The notes below the pieces were generated by a model that saw nothing but the letters and a program-made list of their open reading frames with translations, was not told the origin of the DNA and made no database searches. Both the position numbers and the translations under genes were made by a program. From Pseudarthrobacter sp. IC2-21 (GTDB lineage Bacteria; Actinomycetota; Actinomycetes; Actinomycetales; Micrococcaceae), in NCBI RefSeq assembly GCF_034048115.1, contig NZ_CP139145.1:620001-684000 (forward strand): 64,000 nt of DNA, given 5' to 3'. Of the stretch, positions 46,570 to 55,200 are shown one piece after another. The first letter of the stretch is position 1. The number at the start of each line of letters is the position of its first letter.

Positions 46570-47841
46570 GTGACGCAAACTGTAGCCAATTCTGCCTCGG
46601 TGCCGGAATTCAATGCAGACTCCGTCCGCGTCGGGATCAGCAACGGCATGAAGCCCTCATCCGAAAAGAGCTTCTTTAATTTCGCCACCGTCGCACCCAT
46701 GAGCCGGGCGGCTTATGAAGCCGCCCGCACTTTCATGGACGACTTTTATCAGTACGGGCCGCCGGAAGTGCTCTACCGTTACGACTCGCTGGCGGACAAC
46801 ATGGCCGCCGAAGCGGCCCGGCTCATCAATTGCGCGCCTGCGGAAATCACCTACCTGAAGAATACGACCGAGGGCATAATTATCGCGAGCGAGGCGCTTC
46901 CGCTGGGGTGCGGAGACGAGGTGCTGGTGCTGGGAAATGAATATCCGGCCAACCTGCTGCCCTGGTTACGTAAGCGTCATGACGGTGTGACGGTCAAGGT
47001 GATAACGGGCAGTGACAATGAGGCCGCGTTCCGGCGTTTGCTTGAGAGCATCAGCCCGCAGACCAGGGCAATCAGTATGTCCTCAGCCCAACGCTACGAC
47101 GGATTTATGCCGAACCTGGCCCTGCTTTCCGAACGGTGCCGTGACCAGGGCATCTTCCTGGTGATCGACGCAGTGCAGCATATAGGGGCACGCGCGATCG
47201 ATGTGGCGAAGACACCGGTGGACATACTCGTGTGTGGTGGCCAGAAATATCTGCGTGCCGGTTTGGGCATTGGCTTCATGTACGTCAGCCAGAACGTCCT
47301 GCCCGCCCTGCGTGACAGCAGGGTCGGCATCCGAAGCATGGAGCACTTCGACGAGAACTCCTATGTCCTGAGAAATACGGCTGCCCGCTTCCAGGATGGA
47401 ACCCAGAACATGGCGGGGTTGGCGGCGCTGAACGCATCGCTCCGTGAAATCAATGCCATTGGCATGGACGCCATCGAACAGAAGAACCTTGCGATCCTCC
47501 AAGGGATCAAAGCTATTCTGCGGGAATACAAGATCGATTTTATCGATCACGGTATGTGCCAGAGCAACATCGTGTCTTTGCGCACCGCTGATCCATCGGC
47601 TCTGGCCAACTTTTTGATGGAGCGCGGCGTCTATATCAAAGCTATCCAGGACGTGACCCGGGTTTCATTCATCCATGAGTCCAAACTGGAGGACGTCGAA
47701 GTCATGGCCCGGCATCTGCATGAATTTCTCCACGCGGGCAGGAACTGCATTCGCTCAGGCAGCCTGGGAAAGCCGGAAACGGCGGAACGACGGACCGGGA
47801 TGAAAAGGCCTAAGCTTTCTTCTCCGCTGCCAACCACTTGA
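46570..47841 (+). CDS. Class V aminotransferase-fold PLP enzyme
   Basis: 423 residues, fold type I. NTTEG (98-102) binds the PLP phosphate, IDAVQH (D200, H204) stacks on and bonds the pyridine ring, and the Schiff-base Lys is K226 in CGGQKYLRAG. The QK pair in place of the HK of cysteine desulfurases resembles isopenicillin N epimerase-like and cysteine lyase-like members. A last segment, DVTRVSFIHESKLEDVEV, matches the C-terminal small domain. GTG start at 46570 has AGGAGG 6 bases upstream. Base composition is lower in GC than flanking genes. Convergent, 32-base overlap with the SQD1-like gene suggests a shared role, perhaps supplying a sulfur or amino group. Substrate unknown. Confidence 0.85.
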   Translation: MTQTVANSASVPEFNADSVRVGISNGMKPSSEKSFFNFATVAPMSRAAYEAARTFMDDFYQYGPPEVLYRYDSLADNMAAEAARLINCAPAEITYLKNTTEGIIIASEALPLGCGDEVLVLGNEYPANLLPWLRKRHDGVTVKVITGSDNEAAFRRLLESISPQTRAISMSSAQRYDGFMPNLALLSERCRDQGIFLVIDAVQHIGARAIDVAKTPVDILVCGGQKYLRAGLGIGFMYVSQNVLPALRDSRVGIRSMEHFDENSYVLRNTAARFQDGTQNMAGLAALNASLREINAIGMDAIEQKNLAILQGIKAILREYKIDFIDHGMCQSNIVSLRTADPSALANFLMERGVYIKAIQDVTRVSFIHESKLEDVEVMARHLHEFLHAGRNCIRSGSLGKPETAERRTGMKRPKLSSPLPTT

Positions 47842-49018
47842 CCTCGGGCAGGATGATGGAGGGATCGATGTCGTCCTTGTAGCGACTGGCAAACTCCAGC
47901 ATGTTGGCCATTTCTTCCCGAAGCCGGGCGTCCTTGTTGCTGTCCACAGCCTTGATGGCTTCATGGACTTCAACCTGGGGATCCAACTTGCCGGTCGGTT
48001 CCTCACGGGGGTTCGTGAGGTAATTGATCTTCGTCGAGGGACTGATATCTGCGAGCCTTTCGGCGATTTCGCTGATGCTCAAACGGTGGGTGTAATTGTG
48101 GACAACCATATGTTCACCGGGCGTCACGTCGAGGTCTGCAAACTTGAGGAAGTTTACGGCAGTATCCGTGAGGCTGATTAAGCCTGTCTTCTGGGTGCCG
48201 TCACCATAGACCGTCAGTGGGTGGCCAATGACCATCTGGCAGATGAATCGGTTGATGACCGTGCCGAAGACAGCATCGTAATTAAAACGGGCCGCAAGGC
48301 CCTCACGCTCCGTCCAATGGTTTTCCGGGATCGTCGCGCCAAAGATGGTGGCCTGCTGGACGGTAATGACTTTCAGTCCCCACATTTTGGAACAGAGGTC
48401 ATCGATCAGGAAATCGGTGATTTTTGACTGATGGTAGAAGTCGGTAGCCTGCATGGGGAGGAAGCTCTGCAGGACTTTGTGCTGCTGGCCGTCCAGCTCA
48501 AAGGTGAAGTCGTTCTTTCCCAGCGGGACATAGTCGGTGTCCGTAGCCATATAGCAGCCGCCGGAGCCCACCTTAATGTATTTCGTAGCGTTGCTGAGGT
48601 GGGCGATGGCCCACAGCACGTTGAGGTGGGCGGCAACATTATTCGAGAATGTGGCCGCCGCGTTCTTGGCGCTGCTCATGGAGAACGGCGCGGACGGCTG
48701 TTGGGCCGCATTAATGACGACAGCCGGCCGATACTTGGCAATGATGTGCTCAACAGCTTCGGGGTCCAGGAGTTCCACTTTTTCAAAGGACAGGTTGCGT
48801 TTTCCGAAGATCCGCTCATATTCGGCGATTCGACGCTGAGGGCTTTCCAATGGAACCAGGACCTTGGCCCCTGCCTCTTTTTCCCAACGGCGCTTGACAA
48901 AGTTATCCACCAGGACCACCTGCCGGTCGGTGCGATGGGCCATTGCCAGACCCAGGGTCCAGCCCAAATATCCGTCGCCGCCGAGGATCATGACGGTATT
49001 GTCAACTGACTGATTCAT
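47810..49018 (-). CDS. SQD1 (UDP-sulfoquinovose synthase)-like NAD-dependent epimerase
   Basis: 402 residues, extended SDR family. Begins MNQSVDNTVMILGGDGYLGW with the NAD loop at 13-20. Regions matching what I recall of Arabidopsis SQD1: SAPFSM, NNVAAHLNVLWAI, NYDAVFGTVINRF, GHPLTVYGDGTQKTGL and a final DIDPSIILPEVKWL. The Tyr-Lys pair is Y195/K199 (YHQSK), but the catalytic Thr position reads Ser (S152) and an adjacent conserved Glu reads Cys (C155, in GSGGCYM). It may make sulfoquinovose or act on another UDP-sugar. Start at 49018; longer frames are not supported. No sulfolipid transferase gene is in the window. Confidence 0.83.
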   Translation of the reverse strand: MNQSVDNTVMILGGDGYLGWTLGLAMAHRTDRQVVLVDNFVKRRWEKEAGAKVLVPLESPQRRIAEYERIFGKRNLSFEKVELLDPEAVEHIIAKYRPAVVINAAQQPSAPFSMSSAKNAAATFSNNVAAHLNVLWAIAHLSNATKYIKVGSGGCYMATDTDYVPLGKNDFTFELDGQQHKVLQSFLPMQATDFYHQSKITDFLIDDLCSKMWGLKVITVQQATIFGATIPENHWTEREGLAARFNYDAVFGTVINRFICQMVIGHPLTVYGDGTQKTGLISLTDTAVNFLKFADLDVTPGEHMVVHNYTHRLSISEIAERLADISPSTKINYLTNPREEPTGKLDPQVEVHEAIKAVDSNKDARLREEMANMLEFASRYKDDIDPSIILPEVKWLAAEKKA

Positions 49019-49247
49019 AGTCCCATTCCAGCCCTGGTATGAATTTCTGAACTTTTGAAAATGTCCGGCAGGTTTATAATTCCTGAATCTAGAACAAGGC
49101 CCGGTAAACGTCAATGGCGCCCCCGCACTTCGGAAGGTAGGGCTAAACGCCGATCGAACGGAATCAAACGCGATCAGCTGTGAACTCCCGGAAACGGGCG
49201 TGTCCGGCCGTGTCTGTGGCTGCTGGCGGAGCCGCCGACGTTGGGGA

Positions 49248-50714
49248 TCAGGCGATGGCCACGTCCGGAGCGTGCTTTAGGGTCCGGCGGAGTTGCGGGG
49301 CGGCATCCAGCCTGTCCTGGGCGGCCCGCAGGGCCAGAACCGCCGTCGAGAGTTGGGCCGGCGGCAGGGTAAACGGCACCCGCATGTACTGCTCAAAGGC
49401 CCCGCCGGCGCCGAAGCGCGGCCCTGCGGCCAGACGGATGCCGAACTCGGGCGCGATGACGGTCAGCGCGGTGCTCGAGGCTGTGGGCAGCCGGCACCAC
49501 ACCGCGAGGCCACCGGCCGGCCGCTCCGGCTGCCAGCCCGGCAGATGTTCGGCCAGCAGGTCCAGCAGGAAGGCCCGGTTCTCGCGCAGTAGGGCGAGCC
49601 GGGCCCCGAGTGGCTGGTCGAAGGAGCGGACCAACCCCGTCGCCGCCAGCTGTTCGACGGCGGCCCCGCCCAGATCCATGGTGGTCCGGGTGGCGATGAA
49701 GCGGCCAAGCAGTCCCTCCTCGGCGCGGATCCACCCGGTCCGCAGCCCGGCCCAGTGCGATTTGCTGAGTGATCCGATGGATACCACGGCGGGACTGAAC
49801 GCTGCCAGCGGCGAGGTGGTCCCGCCGTCGAGGTTTAACGCCCGCAGGGTCTCATCCACCACCAGCACTGTCCCGGCCGCCGCGGCCGCGCGCGCCAGGC
49901 GGCGACGCTGGAGATCGGACATCAGCCGGCCCGTGGGATTGTGGAAGTCCGGCACCAGGTAGGCCATGGCGGGACGTTGTTCCTGAAGGGTGGTCTCCAG
50001 CAGGTCCATGTCCCAGCCCGGGCCCGCATCCGCAACCCCAACCGTTGCCGGCGGCAGCGGAACGGGAACCACCCGGGAGCCGGAGGCGCGGATGGCATCG
50101 AGTGCGTTGGGGTAGGTGGGGTGGTCCACCAGGACTTTGTGGTTCCGGCCGGCTATGGTCTGCAACACAATGTTCAGTGCATGCTGCGCGCCCGAGGTGA
50201 CCAGGATCTGCCCGGCGGTGGTGGGCACGCCGGCAGCCGTATACCGCTCGGCAATGGCCTCCCGGAGCGGCGGGAAACCTAGGGCGTCGTAGCCGAAGCC
50301 GGGCAACAGCGCGGGCAGATTCTTCAGGGCATCCGCGAAGGCCCGGTGCACCACCTCCCCGGTGGCCGGGAGCGAGGCGTGCGCCAGGTCCAGGATCCCG
50401 TCCGGGACAGCAACCCCCGGTGAGCTGACGGGCACGGTCCGGTGCGGGATGCCGGTCCGCCCGCGGCTGCCCTGGCCCGCGCTGAGGAACCCTTGCTCCC
50501 GCAGTCCGGCATAGGCGGCCGTCACGGTGGTGCGGCTCACGCCCAGGGCCTGGGCCAGTGCGCGCTCGCTGGGCAGCGCGGCGTCGAGCGGGATGCGGCC
50601 GTCCATGATCAAAAGACGGACGACGTCGGCAAGTTCCCGGTAGGCGGGCCCCGCGCGGGTGTTCCAGGGTCCCAGCAGCCGGACGAGTGCGGAGGCGTTC
50701 AGGGACGTCGACAT
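49248..50714 (-). CDS. MocR-type (GntR/PLP aminotransferase-fused) regulator, YczR-like
   Basis: 488 residues. Residues 25-90 are a GntR winged helix (DAALPSERALAQALGVSRTTVTAAYAGLREQG). The rest is a fold-type I aminotransferase domain: GAQHALNIVLQTI, PTYPNALDAI, DFHNPTGRLM and Schiff-base Lys in GSLSKSHWAGLRTGWI. PLP or an amine ligand probably controls DNA binding. It faces the YczE gene, the same arrangement as the yczR-yczE pairs known in Bacillus and others; half-sites at 50719-50755 are the likely operator. Confidence 0.92.
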   Translation of the reverse strand: MSTSLNASALVRLLGPWNTRAGPAYRELADVVRLLIMDGRIPLDAALPSERALAQALGVSRTTVTAAYAGLREQGFLSAGQGSRGRTGIPHRTVPVSSPGVAVPDGILDLAHASLPATGEVVHRAFADALKNLPALLPGFGYDALGFPPLREAIAERYTAAGVPTTAGQILVTSGAQHALNIVLQTIAGRNHKVLVDHPTYPNALDAIRASGSRVVPVPLPPATVGVADAGPGWDMDLLETTLQEQRPAMAYLVPDFHNPTGRLMSDLQRRRLARAAAAAGTVLVVDETLRALNLDGGTTSPLAAFSPAVVSIGSLSKSHWAGLRTGWIRAEEGLLGRFIATRTTMDLGGAAVEQLAATGLVRSFDQPLGARLALLRENRAFLLDLLAEHLPGWQPERPAGGLAVWCRLPTASSTALTVIAPEFGIRLAAGPRFGAGGAFEQYMRVPFTLPPAQLSTAVLALRAAQDRLDAAPQLRRTLKHAPDVAIA

Positions 50715-50718
50715 CAGT

Positions 50719-50755
50719 CCAGTATTGCAAACTGGCTATGGAAAACAAGGCCAGT
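50719..50755. promoter_or_regulatory. MocR operator half-sites between mocR and yczE
   Basis: Three half-sites of one type: CCAGT (50719-50723), ACTGG (50731-50735) and CCAGT (50751-50755). They form two inverted pairs about a helical turn apart. Multi-half-site operators are common for MocR regulators. Confidence 0.6.
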
Positions 50756-50775
50756 TCTCCCGCAGTATGGGGTTC

Positions 50776-51411
50776 ATGATGATCCGCAGAATCACCCAGC
50801 TCCTGATCGGCCTCGCGATGTACGGGATTTCACTGGCGATGTTCATCCGGGCCGGGCTCGGACTGGACCCGTGGGACGTGTTCCATCAGGGCCTGGCGGG
50901 GTTGAGCGGCTTCAGCATCGGAACAGTAGTGGTGGCAGTGAGCTTCCTGGTGCTGCTGCTGTGGATCCCGTTGCGCCAGAAGCCCGGCTTTGGCACGCTG
51001 GCGAACGCCGTCCTGGTAGGGGTCTTCGCCGACATCGGGCTGGCACTGATCCCCGCGTTCTCGCACCTGGGCGGCCAGATCGGCATGCTCGCCGGGGCGG
51101 TGGTGCTCAACGGCATCGCCTCCGCCTGCTACATCGGCGCGCGCCTCGGTCCCGGCGCCCGCGATGGCCTGATGACCGGCCTGGCACACCGCACCGGCTG
51201 GTCCGTACGGGTGTCCCGGACCCTGATCGAGGTGGTGGTCCTGGGGATCGGCTGGCTGCTGGGCGGATCCGTGGGCGTGGGAACCGTGCTCTATGCCTTG
51301 GCCATTGGACCGCTGGTCCAGTTGATGCTGCCTTGGTTTATGGTCCCGGCCGCGGTGAAGGCTCCGGCCATTGAGCCCGAGGCCCTGGACCCTTGCGCCG
51401 TCCGGTCCTAA
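50776..51411 (+). CDS. yczE: YczE-family membrane protein
   Basis: 211 residues, about five hydrophobic segments; begins MMIRRITQLLIGLAMYGISLA. Family segments are GLGLDPWDVFHQGLA (about 27-41), VLLLWIPLRQKPGFGTLANA and GARLGPGARDGLMTGLAHRTG. YczE/YyaS proteins have no known biochemistry beyond association with MocR regulators and, in some Bacillus strains, lipopeptide production. The start may also be the ATG at 50767 or 50779. Convergent with nei, 4-base overlap. Confidence 0.85.
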   Translation: MMIRRITQLLIGLAMYGISLAMFIRAGLGLDPWDVFHQGLAGLSGFSIGTVVVAVSFLVLLLWIPLRQKPGFGTLANAVLVGVFADIGLALIPAFSHLGGQIGMLAGAVVLNGIASACYIGARLGPGARDGLMTGLAHRTGWSVRVSRTLIEVVVLGIGWLLGGSVGVGTVLYALAIGPLVQLMLPWFMVPAAVKAPAIEPEALDPCAVRS

Positions 51412-52295
51412 CCCGCCTGCGGCGGGTCCGCCAACGGCTGGCATTTCGGGCAGAAGTAGATGTCCCGTTCTTCCTCACCGTTGAGCTTGCCCAGCACGCC
51501 CCGGCGAATGGGTGTGCCGCATTTGAGGCAGGGCTGGTGTTCGCGACGGTAGACCCAGTAGCCCGGCCGGCCGGCCATTCGTCCCACGGGCATCCCGTGG
51601 GGATTGAGGATCGTGACCCGGCGGCCGGGGCCGAGGTTTGCCTCCAGCAGTTGTTTGGCGTCTGTCATGAGGGTCCGGAGGTCGCCGACGGCGGAAACCG
51701 GTGTGGCCGGGTGAACCCCCGAGAGGAAGCAGGCCTCGCAGCGGTAAATGTTGCCGATCCCGGCCAGGTTGCGCTGATCCAGAAGGGCAACGCCGATGGG
51801 GACCTCGGGCGCCGCGAGGATCCGCTGTTCTGCTTCGTCCAGGTCCCAGCCCGGGCCGAGCAGATCCGGCCCCAGATAACCCACGATTGTGTCCTCGTCC
51901 GCGGTGCGAACCACCTCGACGATCCCTAAAGAAAAGCCGACGGCGTCCGCCGCGGCAGTGCGGAGCACGCACCGTGCCGTGAATCCCGGCTTGCGCCACC
52001 GTCCGCCCGGGGGATAGACCTGCCAGGTGCCTTCCATTTTCAGATGGGAATGGATGGTGAGTCTGCGCCCTGATCCCTGATCCCCCGGACCGTCTCCGCC
52101 GGGCCCGTCTCCGCCCGGCCCCTGCACACGCATCAGGAGGTGTTTCCCGCGTGGCACCACTTCGGTCACGGTCCAGCCGGCCAGGTTCAGGGTGGCAAAC
52201 CGGGGTACGCGGAAATCCGACGCGGTAAGTGTCTGCCCGGCCAGGGCCTGGTGCAGCTGGGCGGCGGCGCGCCAGACCGAATCGCCCTCAGGCAC
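51408..52295 (-). CDS. nei: Fpg/Nei-family DNA glycosylase
   Basis: 295 residues. Starts MPEGDSVWRAAAQL; after Met removal Pro2 is the nucleophile and Glu3 the general acid. Later parts: LGIVEVVRTADEDTIVGYLGPDLL, then helix-two-turn-helix DQRNLAGIGNIYRCEACFL and a C-terminal zinc finger CLKCG...FCPKC. It removes oxidised bases. An inserted Gly/Pro/Asp-rich loop (about 55-65) is coded by GC-rich repeats. It overlaps lhr by 8 bases, the usual actinobacterial lhr-nei pairing. Confidence 0.93.
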   Translation of the reverse strand: MPEGDSVWRAAAQLHQALAGQTLTASDFRVPRFATLNLAGWTVTEVVPRGKHLLMRVQGPGGDGPGGDGPGDQGSGRRLTIHSHLKMEGTWQVYPPGGRWRKPGFTARCVLRTAAADAVGFSLGIVEVVRTADEDTIVGYLGPDLLGPGWDLDEAEQRILAAPEVPIGVALLDQRNLAGIGNIYRCEACFLSGVHPATPVSAVGDLRTLMTDAKQLLEANLGPGRRVTILNPHGMPVGRMAGRPGYWVYRREHQPCLKCGTPIRRGVLGKLNGEEERDIYFCPKCQPLADPPQAG

Positions 52296-55200
52296 GGATC
52301 CTCAGCCCCTTAGGCGTGGAATAGGCGCCGGCGGCAGCCAGTGCCCTGGCCACGGCGGTGTCCAGGATGTCGTGGCCGTTGACCTTCTCCATGATCAGCT
52401 TGTCCACGGCGCCCCGCGTGACCACACCCGCCAGTGCGGCGCCTGCTGCTGCGAGGATGGCTTCGTCGTCGTTGAAGGCCAGCAGCGTCTTGCCGCCCCG
52501 CTCCACGTAGAGGACAAGGGCGCCGTCCACGAGCACCACCAGGGCACCGGCTTTCCGGCCCGGCCGGTGGCCGGTACCGGCTTCCTCGTTAAGGGCGGGC
52601 CACGCCAGGGCGGCACCATACGGATTGGCCGGGTCCGTGGCGGCCAGCGCCAGCGCAACGGGCTCCGGTTTCGCCAACTGGCTGTCCTCGGAGTAGGACC
52701 GCAGCCTGTCCACGGTGGCCGGGACGGCGAACTGGGCAGCGCCGAGGTGTTCGATGAAGTACCCGCGGCGGCACCGGCCCGCCTCCTCCAGTCTGGCGAG
52801 CACTTTGTACATCAGGCCAAAACCGCCCAGGATCTGCTCCGCCATCACCGATCCGCGCGTGACGACGCCGTAACGGTCCAGCAGCAACTCCGCAGTGGCC
52901 CGTGCGTGGATGGTGGCATCCAGCTCGGGCAAAGGAAGCGCGGACCACCGTCCTGCAGCCAGCGGCGGCGTGGCCGCCGCACCGCCCACGGAGCCGTACC
53001 GGCCGCCGGAGCCCGGCACGCCCAGCCCCGCAGATCCCAGCAGGCCGGTGCCGTGGGAGCGCCCCAGCCTGCTCAGCCGGGGTGCACGCGCCCGGGGTGC
53101 CCGTGCGACCTGCCGGTGGGCGGTGTGGCCACCGGCGATGAGCGCGCGGACCGGCGCGAAAGTGTCCCCGGTGATGCGGCCGGCCCAGGCCAGGTCCCAC
53201 AAAGCGCCAACCACGTCCTGGTCGCTCAGGACGGCGTCCATGCCGCCTGCAACGTCCGTGAGCTGGCGGAAGAAATAGCCACCGCCGTTGTTCCGGAGAT
53301 GGTCGAGCAGCCGCTGCTGGGCATCCCCCGGCTGGTACTCGATGGCGGGGTTCAGCGTCAGGTCGGCGGAATCGGCCAGGTGCATGCTCACCCAGCCGTC
53401 ATTGCCGGGGAGCGAGCCGGCACCGGACCAGAGGACCTCGCCGGCGGCCATGAGTTCGTCCAGCATGGCGGGCTGGTAGTTGGAAACCCGGCTGGCCAGC
53501 ACCAACGGCTCCCATGCCGAAGCGGGAATGGGCACGCCGGACAGCTGGTCGATGGCGGTGACAATCCCGTCCAGTCCGCGCAAGGACGGCTGCCCGCGCC
53601 CGGAACCCGGTGTGCGGACGTGCTGCCAGGCGGGAAGGAAACGCCCGTAGGCCGCGGCATCCACCGGTTCCACTTCGGCGCGCAGTGCTGCCAGCGAGCG
53701 ACGCCGGAGCTTGCGGAGCACATCTGCATCGCACCATTCGCTGCCGGTAGCGGCCGTCTGGTGTTCCGGATGCTGTTCCTGCGGGAGCGGCTTGGACTGC
53801 CCTTCGGATTCCAGCGCGGGAGGTTCCGGCGGTGTCACGTGTGGCCGGAACTCGCCCTCCACGACGCGGCCGTCGGCGGCGAGCCGCTTGAGCGCGGTGG
53901 CAACTACGGCGACGCCGAGGCCCAGCCGGGCAGCGGCTTCCATCGCCGTGAAGGGCCCGTGCGTGCGGGCATAGCGGGAGACCAGATCGCCGAGCGGGTC
54001 AGCGACGGGTTCGATAAAAGCCAGCGGCACACCCATGGGCAGCGGCACACCGATCGCATCCCGGAGCCGGGCTGCATCTTCCACCGCGGCAAACCGCTCA
54101 TAGCCGCCGATGTTGACCTTGATGGCGCGGTTGGCCCGTTGCAGTACGGCGAGGTGCTCGGCAGCGAGGGCGGTGCCGGCATGGGGGACTTCAACCACCG
54201 CGGCGTCCGGCTGGGTTTTGGCCGGCTCCACCAGTGGGGCCGCCTCAGCCACCCCGCTGGTGGCCGGTCCAACTCCAGGGTCCAGCCGGGCGGCGATTTC
54301 CTCAGGAGACAGCGGGCCCAGCAGCCGCAGCAGGTCCGCCACACCTTCCATGCCGCGGGCCCGGCGGTCCGGCGCAAGCCGCTGGAGTTCGAGTTCGGTG
54401 GCGTCGATGACTTTCGCGTCGAGCAACTCACGCAGTTCCACCCGCCCGAGTAGTTCATTCAGGAGGGTCGAGTCCAGTGCCAGGGCTGCCGCGCGGCGTT
54501 CGGCCAGCGGCGAGTCGCCTTCATACAGGAACTGGGCCACATACCCGAACAGCAAGGACTTGGCGAACGGCGACGGCTGTTGGGTGGTGGTCTCGACGAT
54601 CCTCAATTCGCGGCGCTCCACCGAGGCGGCGATGTCCTTCAGCGCCGGGAGGTCGTATACGTCCTGAAGACACTCGCGAACAGTTTCCAGCACGATGGGG
54701 AACGTGGGGTATTTCCGCGCGACGTCCAGCAGCTGCGCCGAGCGCTGCCGCTGCTGCCACAACGGCTGGCGCTTGCCCGGCGTCTGGCGGGGCAACAACA
54801 GGGCACGCGCCGCGCACTCCCGGAATCTGGAGGCAAACAGGGCGCTGCCTCCTACTTCCGCGGTGACAATCTGCTCAAGTTCCTCGGGATCGAAGAGGAA
54901 CAGCTCCGCCCCGGGCGGTTCGTCCTCCATCATGGGAACGCGCAGCACGATGCCGTCATCCGCGGCCATCGCGGAGCCGTCCAGGCCGTACCGCTGGTGG
55001 AGCCGCTGCCCGACGGCGAGCGCCCACGGCGCGTGCACGGGCATGCCGAACGGGCTGTGGAGAATGACCCGCCAGTCACCCAGTTCGTCGTGGAACCGTT
55101 CCACCACCAGCGTGGTGTCGCTGGGGACCACCTCGGTGGCCAGCTTCTGCTCACTCAAGTATTGGATGAGGTTGTTCGCGGCGAACGTATCCAGCCCGCT

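Noticed and set aside
46162..46578. 138-codon minus-strand frame in the large intergenic region
   Set aside because: No ribosome binding site, no family resemblance, and it covers the direct repeats and the start of the PLP gene.
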